DNA of 64,000 nucleotides from Pseudomonas violetae (GTDB lineage: Bacteria > Pseudomonadota > Gammaproteobacteria > Pseudomonadales > Pseudomonadaceae). The DNA is taken from NCBI RefSeq assembly GCF_023072615.1, contig NZ_JAKNRW010000015.1, positions 1-64,000 of the forward strand. Direction: 5' to 3'. Both the position numbers and the translations under genes were made by a program. A model generated the notes under the pieces. The model saw nothing but the letters and a program-made list of their open reading frames with translations, was not told the origin of the DNA and made no database searches. Below are positions 9,120 through 17,946 of this stretch, piece by piece (the stretch's first letter is position 1; the number at the start of each line of letters is the position of its first letter).

Positions 9120-9494
9120 CTAGTTGCCACGACCACCACCAAAGGACCATTCATCAGTCTCAGTCGTAGTGATCACTACCATGACGTCTTCCGCGTCGAG
9201 CCCAGTCGCACGATTCAGTTTCTCGACGAGATCACGGTAGAAACGCTGTTTCGTTTCGATGCTTCGAGGACGGCCAGCGGTGATCGCGATCAACACAAAG
9301 TCGTGGCTACGCGGCCCACCCAAATAGTCGCGATCAAATACCAGTTCGCCCACTTCATGCTGGTGAATGACCTGGAAGCGATCTGTGTTGGGCACCTCGA
9401 AGCTGTCGACCAAGGCGTCGTGCAACCCCTGAGACAACGCTTGTAGATACTCGGCCGACTTCCCCCGATGCAGTGAAATACGTGCAAACGGCAT
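9120..9494 (-). CDS. Tautomerase family protein
   Basis: The product (124 residues) starts Met-Pro-Phe-Ala; removal of the methionine would expose the catalytic Pro1 that defines the tautomerase superfamily. It is about twice the length of 4-oxalocrotonate tautomerase, like the longer tautomerases that fuse two beta-alpha-beta units. A glycine-rich tail (FGGGRGN) follows the core. AGGAG lies inside the last codons of the preceding CMD gene, only six bases away, so the two are one transcript and probably translationally linked. The substrate is unknown; with CMD the pair suggests handling of small keto or enol acids. Confidence 0.82.
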   Translation of the reverse strand: MPFARISLHRGKSAEYLQALSQGLHDALVDSFEVPNTDRFQVIHQHEVGELVFDRDYLGGPRSHDFVLIAITAGRPRSIETKQRFYRDLVEKLNRATGLDAEDVMVVITTTETDEWSFGGGRGN

Positions 9495-9500
9495 AATCGG

Positions 9501-9836
9501 TTACTCCTGGCATGTGGCGAGACTAGCCCGTAATTCACTGAGCAAACTCAGCGCCGAGGCGGCCGTCGGCCAGCCTGAATAAAAGGCCAGATGGGTGATG
9601 ACTTCAGCCTGCTCGTCGAGACCTAATCCGTTATCCAGTGCACGGCGCAAATGAAACGGCAGTTGCTCAAGACGGTACATCGCGACCAGCGCAGCCACCG
9701 TCGCCAGGCTGCGCTCACGAGGCGTCAATTGCGTTCGCGTCCACATGTCACCGAACAGTATGTTTTCGGTCAGTTCGGCAAACTTTTGTGGGTATTCACC
9801 CTGTTGCTCTCGCCCCGTGCCCGTGGATGCATTCAT
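9501..9836 (-). CDS. Carboxymuconolactone decarboxylase (CMD) family protein
   Basis: This 111-residue all-helical protein fits the CMD/AhpD-like fold: helices around TPRERSLATVAALVAM and then LDEQAEVITHLAFYSGWPTA, which is the conserved signature region. The AhpD-type CxxC pair is missing, so it is closer to the decarboxylase or thioredoxin-independent branch than to peroxidase partners. It is the first gene of a two-gene unit with the tautomerase and is divergent from a LysR regulator across 108 bases, the usual arrangement for LysR control of its neighbour. The substrate cannot be told from sequence. Confidence 0.83.
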   Translation of the reverse strand: MNASTGTGREQQGEYPQKFAELTENILFGDMWTRTQLTPRERSLATVAALVAMYRLEQLPFHLRRALDNGLGLDEQAEVITHLAFYSGWPTAASALSLLSELRASLATCQE

Positions 9837-9880
9837 GACGTTTTCCCTCTAATTGACTAATCGACAGGGGAAAACTAACA

Positions 9881-9899
9881 ATTCGCGATCGTTCCGAAT
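9881..9899. promoter_or_regulatory. Candidate LysR-type operator
   Basis: ATTCG and CGAAT are separated by nine bases, giving an interrupted palindrome between the divergent CMD and LysR genes. The position suits autoregulation plus control of the CMD-tautomerase unit. This is inferred from symmetry only. Confidence 0.4.
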
Positions 9900-9944
9900 A
9901 TCAGATTTAATAGAGGCGACCATTCCAAATTTATGGACTATTAA

Positions 9945-10832
9945 ATGCGCCGCCCAACCTTCGATCTTGATGTATTGCGCACATTTGTCACCGGCGTGGA
10001 GTTCAACAGTTTTGCCAAGGCGGCGGATCGTCTCGGTCGATCTACTTCCGCCGTGAGCGCCCAATTGAAGAAACTAGAAGAGCAGGTCGGTACTCCGGTA
10101 CTGGCGAAATCTGGACGAGGGCTGGTTTTGACGCAGGTAGGCGAATCACTGCTCAGCCATGCCCGCCGGTTGCTGGAATTGAACGACGGGATCTTCCAGA
10201 CTCTGCATGAAAGCCAGATCGCCGGGACAATTCGGCTCGGGCTTCAAGAAGATTTTGGGGAGCATTTCCTGAGCGAGATCCTTCGACGCTTCGTCCAGAC
10301 CTACCCGATGGTGAGTCTGGAAGTGAGGATTGCGCGAAATGCCGAATTGCTGGCGTTGGTCGAAAGCGCTGGCCTGGACCTGGCCCTGACTTGGGATGCT
10401 GGCCACACGTCGCCCTATGCCACGCGACTGGGCGAAACACAGATGCACTGGATCGCAGCGCGTGACGCACCGCCGTTTACCCGCCTTGCAGAATCACCCC
10501 TGCCACTGATCATGTTCGACGCGCCTTGTGTCTTGCGTAGCGCCGCAACCCAGGCGCTGGATGCCGCGCAAATGCCCTGGCGAATCGCCCTGACTAGCCC
10601 CAGCGTCGCTGGAATCTGGGCGGCCGTCGCCGCCGGATTGGGGCTGACACTGCGAACCCGCATTGGACTGCCAAGTCATCTCACCGTCATTGACGGCTTA
10701 CCTCCTGTGCCAAGCATTGGATATACGCTTCATAGCAGTGGTGCTGATCCTATACCAGCCATCAGACAACTCGCCATGTTGATCGAAACTAGTTTGCAAG
10801 AGCAGGCGTTCAATTTCACTGTTGCGAAATAG
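9945..10832 (+). CDS. LysR-family transcriptional regulator
   Basis: This 295-residue regulator has an N-terminal winged helix-turn-helix with the LysR pattern (LRTFVTGVEFNSFAKAAD, then STSAVSAQLKKLEE), and an effector-binding domain from about residue 90. It is divergent from the CMD-tautomerase pair and likely controls it. The C-terminal domain looks complete, including the GIWAAVAAGLGLTLR loop typical of the subgroup that regulates small oxidoreductase or transporter genes. The ligand is unknown. Confidence 0.88.
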   Translation: MRRPTFDLDVLRTFVTGVEFNSFAKAADRLGRSTSAVSAQLKKLEEQVGTPVLAKSGRGLVLTQVGESLLSHARRLLELNDGIFQTLHESQIAGTIRLGLQEDFGEHFLSEILRRFVQTYPMVSLEVRIARNAELLALVESAGLDLALTWDAGHTSPYATRLGETQMHWIAARDAPPFTRLAESPLPLIMFDAPCVLRSAATQALDAAQMPWRIALTSPSVAGIWAAVAAGLGLTLRTRIGLPSHLTVIDGLPPVPSIGYTLHSSGADPIPAIRQLAMLIETSLQEQAFNFTVAK

Positions 10833-10987
10833 TTAGAGGTTCTCAGGGCTTCAAACATTGTGAGGAAAAAAATAACAAAAAAAAGAAGATGACGAGTCCC
10901 TGCCTGGCCTTGGATAACTGTCTCCCACCAAAGACCCTCAGCGGACACTCGCCAACGTCAGCCACGATCAAAAAGCAGCTCGCTCCG

Positions 10988-11857
10988 TTACTGCAACGGA
11001 ACATACACATCCGTTTGCCATTGATCCTGCGGTGTTTGCGGATACACGCTCAGGTAATGGAAGAACAGTGGCTGATCACGCAGTTCTTCGCCACTGGCAG
11101 GCAGCCAATCGCGGTAGATCGGATAGATCGATTCGCCGATGTGGTCCGGCGACCCCACGTGCCGCACTACGACGCAGCGACCGCCAGCAATGACCAGTTC
11201 GCGCACGCCGAACGCATTCGGTTCCACCGCCTCGTGAATCTCGCCGCAAATGGCGAAGCGGAATTCTTCTGCTGGCGTGGTGTCGGGGTTGCTGTAGGGA
11301 ATGCCAAAGCTGCGACTCGATGCCACCGGCGACTGCCCGCTCTGCATGCGCCACTCGATGAACCTGCTCACGCTCTCATTGACGAGCCCGGGGGAGCCGC
11401 AATGTTCAAGCGCTGCGACCCGGACTTCGGGGAATTCCACGATTCGTACTTGCATGATGATAGTCCTGGAAAAGTGAGGGATGGCGAACACCGCATGCCA
11501 GACCTGCCAGTTCGGCGCCTTCCTGAACGCACTCGGCGTCATACCGACCGCTCGCTTGAACGCCCTGCAAAATGCCTCGGGACTGTCGAAACCGGCAGCG
11601 AGTGCCGCCTCCAGTACCGAGTGATCCGCAACGGCGGCCAAGCGATGGGCGGCGCGTCGTAGCCGCATCAGTTGCACATACCGTGAAACCGGCACGCCGA
11701 CGAACGCGGTGAATTGGCGATGGAAGTGAAACGTCGAAAAATTCGCCACATGACTCAACGTCTTCACCGACAGATCACCTTCGAGATTCTCATCAATGTA
11801 GGCGAGTACGGCGTTGAAGCGCTTTGTGTAAGCGAAGTTGATCGGCGTGTCGGACAC
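10988..11857 (-). CDS. AraC-family regulator with GyrI-like effector domain
   Basis: The 289-residue protein has an N-terminal AraC DNA-binding domain (about residues 10-110; two helix-turn-helix units, second one ending FKRAVGMTPSAFRK) and a C-terminal GyrI-like domain (about 130-285) beginning VRIVEFPEVRVAALEHCG. This order is that of Rob and related multidrug and stress regulators, in which the C-terminal domain binds hydrophobic compounds. It stands alone, convergent with the LysR gene, so its targets are not evident from context. Confidence 0.88.
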   Translation of the reverse strand: MSDTPINFAYTKRFNAVLAYIDENLEGDLSVKTLSHVANFSTFHFHRQFTAFVGVPVSRYVQLMRLRRAAHRLAAVADHSVLEAALAAGFDSPEAFCRAFKRAVGMTPSAFRKAPNWQVWHAVFAIPHFSRTIIMQVRIVEFPEVRVAALEHCGSPGLVNESVSRFIEWRMQSGQSPVASSRSFGIPYSNPDTTPAEEFRFAICGEIHEAVEPNAFGVRELVIAGGRCVVVRHVGSPDHIGESIYPIYRDWLPASGEELRDQPLFFHYLSVYPQTPQDQWQTDVYVPLQ

Positions 11858-11980
11858 TGGGACAAGCTCCTGGAAGTACGGTCGGCAATAGAGTCGACTA
11901 TAGCGACGGGAGCGTGCCTAGCCGGGTTTGCTCAACGCGGTTTTTAGGTTGGAACATCCATAGGTGAGTGGCCGCCCCTT

Positions 11981-12526
11981 TCACACCCGCGACGTCTTCC
12001 ATTGAGCGTGCGTAAGTCCATAACACTTCGCCAAGGCAGGCGCGGCGGATATTTTCAGTTCGGCGTCATACAAGTGCACCGCACCCAACTTCATCGTGGC
12101 CGTTTGCGAACGAATGTTCGTAGTCGCTATGTGGAAATAGACGATGTCGTAAGCCGTGAATGCATGCTCCAGCATCAACTGCTTAAGCTCGCGGTTGGAA
12201 TTGCCACCCCACTTCGCACGCACCAGGAATGTAAAACCGATGGCAATGCTATTCGGTAGATCCGGCGGCGTGTAGTAGCTTGATGTGCCAACGATATCCC
12301 CCGAGGCAATATCAATGACAGCGAGCGCCTTCTTCGTGGCGAGTAGAGAGGCGAAGTACGCTTCGAACACCTCGCGTTTATAGCGCTCCCTGGCGGGATG
12401 GCCGCCCCAGATGTCTGGATCAGCCGCTGCCTGAAACATACCTTCAAAATCACTGTCTGCCAGAGGTTTAAGCCTCAGGCTGCTTCCGCACAGATCGGGT
12501 TGGCAGTCGAAGTCGGGGGCGGACAT
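11981..12526 (-). CDS. GNAT-family N-acetyltransferase
   Basis: The 181-residue product matches GNAT enzymes of the RimJ/RimL-like branch (LRLKPLADSDFEGMFQAAADPDIW at the N-terminus, which is the typical N-acetyltransferase start, and GTSSYYTPPDLPNSIAIGFTFL). The start at 12526 is preferred because GGAAAG precedes it; an upstream in-frame start at 12619 would add 31 residues unlike the family. The acetyl-CoA binding loop is modified (WGGNSNRELKQLML). The substrate, probably an amine or protein N-terminus, is unknown. Confidence 0.82.
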   Translation of the reverse strand: MSAPDFDCQPDLCGSSLRLKPLADSDFEGMFQAAADPDIWGGHPARERYKREVFEAYFASLLATKKALAVIDIASGDIVGTSSYYTPPDLPNSIAIGFTFLVRAKWGGNSNRELKQLMLEHAFTAYDIVYFHIATTNIRSQTATMKLGAVHLYDAELKISAAPALAKCYGLTHAQWKTSRV

Positions 12527-12894
12527 GGGTTTCTTTCCGATTGGCCAAGGGGTTGGAGCCAGTCTAGAGCGGCAGTTTGATAAAGAAAGATCCAATGTGA
12601 CGGGTAATGATGGAGCCATCGTTAGAAAAGGGGACGGATTTATTTTCCGAGTATGTCCCGATGATCTGGCGCGTTGCTGGGGCGGTTTAGCTCATTCGGA
12701 AGGGACATCGTGCCTTGATCAGGCTACGAAGCCGGACAGCCACTCAGCCTTGAAGATCGAAACGGGATCTAGCGTTTTTACACACTCTGGGCCGATCGCT
12801 GCCTGTCGCAAGGGGCTTCAATCGACCCAAAGCAACCCTTGATGTATGTTGGTTGTCGCCAAATGTTATTGGCATTCATGGAGGATTCTGACTG
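12527..12894. other. Intergenic region with a dispersed-element fragment
   Basis: No gene is supported in these 368 bases. A stretch at about 12772-12832 (CTGGGCCGATCGCTGCCTG, then ATCGACCCA) matches parts of the dispersed element seen at 15.1-15.3 kb. Confidence 0.5.
12772..12832 (-). repeat. Fragment of dispersed intergenic element (copy 2)
   Basis: Contains GTTTTTACACACTCTGGGCC and then CTGCCTGTCGC and AATCGACCCA, in the order of the longer copy near 15.1-15.3 kb. It appears to be a shortened, partly rearranged copy. Confidence 0.45.
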
Positions 12895-13464
12895 ATGGCA
12901 CGTGTGGGATTGATACTGACACCCGGTTTTGCGGACTGGGAATATGCTTTCATTGCTGGAACTGCGTCCCCGTTTTACGGGATCGACGTCAGGTTTTTCG
13001 CTTCTGCTACGGGGCAGTTCCGCTCGCAGGGTGGATTGGCTGTAACGGTTGATAGCAGTTTGCAACAATGCCTGGACTGGAAACCGGACGTTGTTGTCGT
13101 CATTGGAGGAATGGTCTGGGAAAGTGCAGAAGCACCGGATATTCGAGGCTTTCTTCATGCTAGTCGTTCAAATGGAGCGACAATTGCCGGTATCTGTGGG
13201 GGAACGCTGGCACTTGCTAGGGCCGGGCTTCTCGACACGGTTCCTCATACTTCGAACAGCGCTGACTTCTTACAACAGAATGCCGTAGGTTATGAAGGGC
13301 GCACGCTTTATCGAAACAGTCCGGTAGCTGTGGTTGCAGACCGCATCATAACTGCTCCGGGCCCTGCACCCGTTAGCTTCACGTGCGCAGTGTTCGAAGG
13401 TGCCGGGCTATCTTCAGAGATCATTTCTCAGTTCAGGTCAATGTTGGCAGCGGAACATCGGTGA
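12895..13464 (+). CDS. DJ-1/PfpI family protein
   Basis: This 189-residue protein has the class I glutamine amidotransferase-like fold of the DJ-1/PfpI superfamily. The nucleophile elbow is visible as AGICGGTLALARAGLL, with the cysteine at about residue 100, and the upstream strand VVVVIGGM. Members act as glyoxalases, chaperones or peptidases; this one is closest in layout to the bacterial YdeA-like group. The start at 12895 follows GGAGG. It stands alone, and next to it lies an IS1182-family remnant. Confidence 0.85.
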   Translation: MARVGLILTPGFADWEYAFIAGTASPFYGIDVRFFASATGQFRSQGGLAVTVDSSLQQCLDWKPDVVVVIGGMVWESAEAPDIRGFLHASRSNGATIAGICGGTLALARAGLLDTVPHTSNSADFLQQNAVGYEGRTLYRNSPVAVVADRIITAPGPAPVSFTCAVFEGAGLSSEIISQFRSMLAAEHR

Positions 13465-13625
13465 CCGCTTCGTCCTACAGAATAGCTGATCCAGGTGATG
13501 TGTTCGAGTGGCCGCTCATGTCCGATTCAGTTGAAAAAAGGCGATTCTTGAGAAGACCTGACACTGAGCTTGGCCTCATCAGAGAACCTATTCACCACTG
13601 TTAATGTTGCTGCTTTGTCAGTGGG

Positions 13626-14395
13626 TTAGTGTCTCAAGCGATCCAGTTTCAGGATGCGCTTGAGGTGGGCAAACAACCTTTCAACCTTTTTACGTTCGTG
13701 GCGAGAGCGCTGATACGCCGGCGTTACTGCAATACGCCGAGCCACATCGCGATCGGCGTCATGAACGCTGCGAGCGATCTTTCGGAATGCGGTGTTCGGG
13801 CAGCACTGGGTTCTCATCGGACAGGCTACGCAGTCGGCCTGCCGCGATCGGAAGATCATAGTGTTGGCTTTGGTGACGTGCGAACGCTCGTTCTTGAAGG
13901 CTCGCCCTTCGCTGCGCAATACGTTACCGGCCGGGCAGAGATATTCCTCCGTCTCTTCATTCCCTTGAAAATCGTTGCTGGAGAAACTGTCATTCTTGCG
14001 CCCGGTTTTGTCCCACTCCGGCACATGCGGCTCGATATCCTTTTCCTCTACCATCCAGGCCAGCATTGGCGCTGTACCGTAAGCGGTATCGCCGATGAGG
14101 CATTCAGGTTTGATCTCGAACTGCGACTCGACTCGATCGATCATCGTCTTGGTACTTTCGACTTCGGCTGTTCGATGGGCAGGTGTGGATTCCACATCCA
14201 TGATCACGCCGTGCTCAGTGTCGATCAGGTAGTTTGTGGAATAGGCAAAAAAGGCGGGGACGCAGCACTTCATTAAACAGCCAGCGAAATAGATCGCTGT
14301 CCCGGAAACCGTAGAAGATGATTTGTTGGAATGTGACCTTCAAGATTGAACGAGTAAAACAGCCGCTCCTGACCACTCGATAACTGTCCCATCAT
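13626..14395 (-). mobile_element. IS1182-family transposase remnant with internal deletions
   Basis: Reading leftward from 14395, the first 25 or so codons are the standard N-terminus (MMGQLSSGQERLFYSFNLE). The frame then jumps to FRDSDLFRWLFNEVLRPRLF in another phase, which in intact relatives lies about 90 residues further on, and then to the C-terminal half from about 14255 (YLIDTEHGVIMDVESTPAHR, then CLIGDTAYG). The latter includes the DDE-type acidic motifs and the cysteine-rich CVACPMRTQCCP segment. The last residues after LKRILKLDRLR are missing. The element therefore has at least two internal deletions and a lost end and cannot move by itself. Confidence 0.85.
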
Positions 14396-14485
14396 GCTGC
14401 GTATTCTCCCGCTGGCCGACGGGTAGATTTTGCCGCAAGCCAGACAGGAGCGATACGAGTCAATCAAAAATGACCCGAATGGCCG

Positions 14486-15019
14486 TTAATTTTCGCAGGT
14501 AGCGTTTCGTAGATCGTGCCACATATGCACTTTCGAAATGAATTGCTGCCCTACTGCTACCGCCAAAGGTTCTATTCCAAACGGCTTGAATCCCATTCGC
14601 TCATAGAGCCCTTGTGCACCTCGATTGCCCTCGGTGACGGTGAGCTGAACGAGCAAAAGCTGAGGCTGGGATTTCGCATAGGCCAGGACGCTGCACAGCA
14701 GTTTATATCCGATGCCTCTCTCTCGATGAGCGAGTGGAACGTACATTCCGAAGAGCGTGGATTTGTGGCTGGCCTTCTTTCTTCTATCAACAGAAAGTCC
14801 AACGACACCAAGCAAATCCTCCCCCTCAAACGCAGCCAACACTACATCGGCAGCATCAGATCCACTATTAAGCCTTTTCTCCCACCAGTCGATGGGTAAG
14901 GCTTCGCGCTCGCCGACATCGGAAGTAAACGCATCGGGATGAAGGCGATAAGCCTCAAGCATTAGCGCTCGATACGACGAGGCATGATCCGGGGTCAGTC
15001 GTTTAATTATCGTGGTCAT
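14486..15019 (-). CDS. GNAT-family N-acetyltransferase
   Basis: The 177-residue protein is a GNAT enzyme with the acetyl-CoA binding motif around VPLAHRERGIGYKLL and the following strand LLLVQLTVTEGNRGAQGLYERMGF, the classic beta4-alpha-beta5 block. The ATG at 15019 is chosen over a GTG nine bases upstream, though neither has a strong ribosome-binding site. It lies between the IS1182 remnant and a copy of the dispersed element, so the locus has seen insertions. The substrate is unknown. Confidence 0.83.
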   Translation of the reverse strand: MTTIIKRLTPDHASSYRALMLEAYRLHPDAFTSDVGEREALPIDWWEKRLNSGSDAADVVLAAFEGEDLLGVVGLSVDRRKKASHKSTLFGMYVPLAHRERGIGYKLLCSVLAYAKSQPQLLLVQLTVTEGNRGAQGLYERMGFKPFGIEPLAVAVGQQFISKVHMWHDLRNATCEN

Positions 15020-15084
15020 CCAAGTCACATTTCATGGTCGTGCACTGATTATGTCCTTTTTAGGCCCAAGGTGACACGGACGGA

Positions 15085-15330
15085 GATGCTTGAGTTTTTC
15101 AACAGAATCGGCCAATTGTTGCCCGTCGTGAAGGGCCGAAATCGACCCAGGCTGTGTGAAATCGTTTTAGAGCGGGTTTGACACTCAGAACCGCAACGAA
15201 AATCGCATTCCTACGCAAAATTCAGGTCTGCGGACCTGCCAAACGCTGCCAGATTTTACGTAGCAAAGCAGACTTCAAAACGGTGCATGCGTTTTCACAA
15301 AGCCTGGGCCGATAGCGGACGTACTCTCAA
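15085..15330. repeat. Dispersed intergenic element, longest copy
   Basis: Begins with TTTTTCAACAGAATCGGCC at 15095, continues with AATCGACCCAGGCTGTGTGAA, and ends near 15292-15320 with GTTTTCACAAAGCCTGGGCC. The inner part has an inverted pair, CTACGCAAAATTC at 15212 and GATTTTACGTAG at 15252. No reading frame of note is present. The layout of outer motifs around an inner hairpin resembles a small non-autonomous element. Shorter pieces occur at 8561, 12772 and 16494. Confidence 0.5.
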
Positions 15331-15356
15331 CGAAGGCAAAGCTATGGCCCGTCCGA

Positions 15357-15785
15357 TCATGACACCACCACATTAATGGTGATCGTCGCGCAGAAGCCCA
15401 AGAGACACAGGATCCCAACACCATAGAAAACGGTGCGCCAAGGCTGGACGCCCTTCATGTATGCCAACGTGTGCAGAACTCTGGCGATGGTGAACAGAAC
15501 ACTCAACCATAGCGTGATGGAAGCGGGTGCATTCATGGCAACGGCGAGCCCACCCAGCGCGAAAAATGCCGGGATGTTTTCCAGGTCGTTCGCCCAGACC
15601 CTTGCCGCGCGAGTCACTTGCGGAAGCTCTTTTTCACGAGCAATTCGATTAAAAACAGCGGCGTCCTCTGTGTTCGTGAATGCCCTGAAGCGCAAGCGGA
15701 AGACGCCCTGGTAACAGGAAACCGCGAACATCTTGAGGAACAGCACAACCACGCAGAGTGCGTAGACGGTCAAAGCACTGCTCAT
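15357..15785 (-). CDS. MAPEG family membrane protein
   Basis: The 142-residue product has four predicted membrane helices and the pattern of the MAPEG superfamily (membrane-associated eicosanoid and glutathione metabolism), including the conserved RVWANDLENIPAFFALG loop followed by FTIARVLHTLAYM. Family members bind glutathione; bacterial ones often have transferase or peroxidase activity. Its start overlaps the stop of the next upstream gene by four bases (ATGA), so the pair is translationally coupled and probably acts together in the inner membrane. Confidence 0.85.
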   Translation of the reverse strand: MSSALTVYALCVVVLFLKMFAVSCYQGVFRLRFRAFTNTEDAAVFNRIAREKELPQVTRAARVWANDLENIPAFFALGGLAVAMNAPASITLWLSVLFTIARVLHTLAYMKGVQPWRTVFYGVGILCLLGFCATITINVVVS

Positions 15786-16096
15786 GTCTGGCGCTCCCGA
15801 TTGCAGCCTTTGACCACGACGTACAGCAGCGGCCCCACGGAAACGAATACAGCAGTCAGTATAAGGTAGGGAAGCAGGTTAATGAGTGCCCCCCCTCGCG
15901 CTCGGTTGTCTTTCGCCATCCAGACGCAGGCCAACGCTGCCATAAGGTACAAGTCGATGACCAACTGGGCAGTGTCAGGTTGGGTAATCAGCTCAAGCCC
16001 AAAGGCCAACAGCGACTGCTCAGCATTCAGCATCGTCCAGCCGGTATACATCGAAAAGAGCACCAGCGATGCCAGCGCAATGAGGCGAAGTACCAT
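15782..16096 (-). CDS. Small membrane protein resembling DUF2834
   Basis: The 104-residue protein has three or more predicted membrane helices and a conserved-looking TGWTMLNAEQSLLAFG segment followed by LIDLYLMAALACVWMA, in the manner of DUF2834 proteins. I chose the ATG at 16096, because AAGGA precedes it; the longer frame to 16153 has no such site. It precedes and overlaps the MAPEG gene by four bases. Function is unknown; the coupling suggests a joint role in lipid or thiol stress. Confidence 0.6.
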   Translation of the reverse strand: MVLRLIALASLVLFSMYTGWTMLNAEQSLLAFGLELITQPDTAQLVIDLYLMAALACVWMAKDNRARGGALINLLPYLILTAVFVSVGPLLYVVVKGCNRERQT

Positions 16097-16702
16097 AGTC
16101 CTGTCCTTGGTAGGGTTTCCTGGCACTGTAGTGGTCGGGTTGTTGGCGCTCAATGACCTGTGAGGTCATGGAGGCCGAACACAAGGACGTCAGTGGCGAA
16201 GCGTGAGTAATCACCTGTTCCATATAAACATCCCCCGCGGGCCAGCACGTGCTCCACCTGCGTCGGCAGGCAGGGCTAAGCCAGCTCGATCTTTCACTCT
16301 ACGACGGCTGGCCAAATTTACATCTCAAGGGCCACCGCTCACGGGCTAGGTGCCTCTGCACTAAGCAAAAACCCTCAAACCAACCCAATAACCGAGCAGC
16401 AAAGATCAACGAAGGGCCGAAAAACCACTCAATGTGGTGAGGAGGCTCTTTGGTGGTGGTCGTGCCTGAGTTCGGGCCAGCTGAAAATCCGACTTTTTCA
16501 ACAGATTCGAGCCTTAGCCGTCATTGGTTGTCGATACCAATAGGTCTGTACGTTACCGAACAGACGTGATGTCGCCAGACGTGCACATTTGGATTTCCGT
16601 ACCTTGGGACAACATTCATCGGGAAAGGCACCTTGTTGCGTATCCACTGACCTGCCCTTGTCGAATGTTCTGCGTTCAAAACTTTTTGAAAGGGAGAGCA
16701 CC
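16097..16702. other. Intergenic region at the left edge of the stress-gene region
   Basis: No gene is supported in these 606 bases. A fragment of the dispersed element lies at 16494-16508 (TTTTTCAACAGATTC). The promoter of the PRC-barrel gene must lie in the last 150 bases, but no clear sigma-factor motif is certain. Confidence 0.45.
16494..16512 (+). repeat. Fragment of dispersed intergenic element (copy 4)
   Basis: TTTTTCAACAGATTC differs by one base from the motif at 8561 and 15095. Only the terminal part is present. Confidence 0.45.
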
Positions 16703-17509
16703 ATGCTTCACCAAACGAAAGACCTGCAGGATCTCGTCATAGACGCCACCGATGGCGCCATCGGCGACGTGAAGGATCTCTACTTTGATGACGAGGCCTG
16801 GGTGATTCGCTACCTCGTCGTTGAGGCCGGCTCATGGCTGTCCAGCCGCAAAGTTCTGATCTCGCCCATTGCCGCCGGCACGCCCGATTGGAGCACCAAG
16901 TTGTTGCCGGTTTCGCTGACCCGCGAGCAAGTCAAGAACAGCCCTGTCATCGACAGCGACAAGCCGGTATCGCGGCAACAAGAGATGGATTACATGGGGT
17001 ACTACGGTTATCCCTATTATTGGGGAGGTGCCGGGCTCTGGGGCGAAGGAGCTTCTCCGGGAATGCTCATGAGCGGCTATTCCAACCTCGGTGTGGGACA
17101 GTCTGCCGGGCGGCCTGAAGTGGCTGAAGCTTACCAGCAGGCCGACGCGACGGCGCATCAGGATGACGACCTCCACCTGCGCAGTTGCAAAGCGGTCAAG
17201 GGCTACCATATCCACGCGAGCGATGGCGACATCGGCCACGTACAGGGTCTGATCGTCGACGTGGAGACCTGGGCCATTCGATACATCATTGTGGACACCA
17301 GCAACTGGTGGCTTGGTCATCAAGTGCTGATTCCACCGCAATGGATCCAGGACGTGAGTTGGCCCGATGACAAGGTCTCGGTCAACCTCACCCGCCAGGC
17401 AGTGAAAGACGCGCCCCCCTACGATGCAGCGGTGCAGCTGGATCGCCAGCAGGAATCAAGAATCTACGAGTACTACGGCCGTCCCGGCTATTGGGAGAAT
17501 GGGGAGTAG
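16703..17509 (+). CDS. Two-domain PRC-barrel protein
   Basis: The 268-residue product has two PRC-barrel domains (about residues 5-85 and 165-245), each with the pattern IGDVKDLYFDDEAWVIRYLV or its second version IGHVQGLIVDVETWAIRYII. Between them is a low-complexity, glycine- and tyrosine-rich linker (YMGYYGYPYYWGG). The start at 16703 has AAAGGGAGAG upstream, and the longer frame is rejected. PRC-barrel proteins of this kind are common in stress-related gene sets, but their biochemical role is unknown. A broken copy of the first domain is at 24432. Confidence 0.85.
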   Translation: MLHQTKDLQDLVIDATDGAIGDVKDLYFDDEAWVIRYLVVEAGSWLSSRKVLISPIAAGTPDWSTKLLPVSLTREQVKNSPVIDSDKPVSRQQEMDYMGYYGYPYYWGGAGLWGEGASPGMLMSGYSNLGVGQSAGRPEVAEAYQQADATAHQDDDLHLRSCKAVKGYHIHASDGDIGHVQGLIVDVETWAIRYIIVDTSNWWLGHQVLIPPQWIQDVSWPDDKVSVNLTRQAVKDAPPYDAAVQLDRQQESRIYEYYGRPGYWENGE

Positions 17510-17946
17510 TGCGAAGCAACGATTTAATGCCCATCAGGTCCGTTTCTGAAGCTGTACACGCAACCCGCTTTCCCAAATTCTGGCGCAGCACCGCTCGTGG
17601 AAGAAGACCGGTTCTCTCCGCGTGGCGATTTCGGCCAGCAGCGTCAAAAGGTGGACGACTACTGGAAGTGTTGATCAGCTTCGATTTCGCGGCAGCTCTC
17701 CGTAGGGCTTTGCTCAATAAGGATTGGGTCTTCAAGGTTCACCTCGTAACCCAGCTACTAGCGTTTTCAAAGTGATGACTTGCTGAGTTGACATCCTCCC
17801 GGGGCGGGCCTCAATGAGCAATCGCTGCGTAGCCGCTGTGTGTGTGTGTGTGTGCGTTGCCGCACCGACAACCCAAGCAGCTCCCGCGCAGGCTTAAGTC
17901 TGGTCAGAGACTGCGCAGTACAGTCGGACTTCTGAGGAGAACTGCC
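17510..17946. other. Intergenic region with a TG repeat
   Basis: No gene is supported in these 437 bases. A dinucleotide run (TG repeated nine times) lies at 17837-17854, about 90 bases before the thioredoxin-fold gene. A promoter for that gene is expected here. Confidence 0.45.

Noticed and set aside
13629..14276. 215-codon open frame on the plus strand opposite the transposase remnant
   Set aside because: It is a mirror of the IS1182 coding region; the minus strand has the family motifs.
17837..17854. TG dinucleotide run before the thioredoxin-fold gene
   Set aside because: Length variation here might alter spacing, but it is outside a recognisable promoter and too short to claim phase variation.
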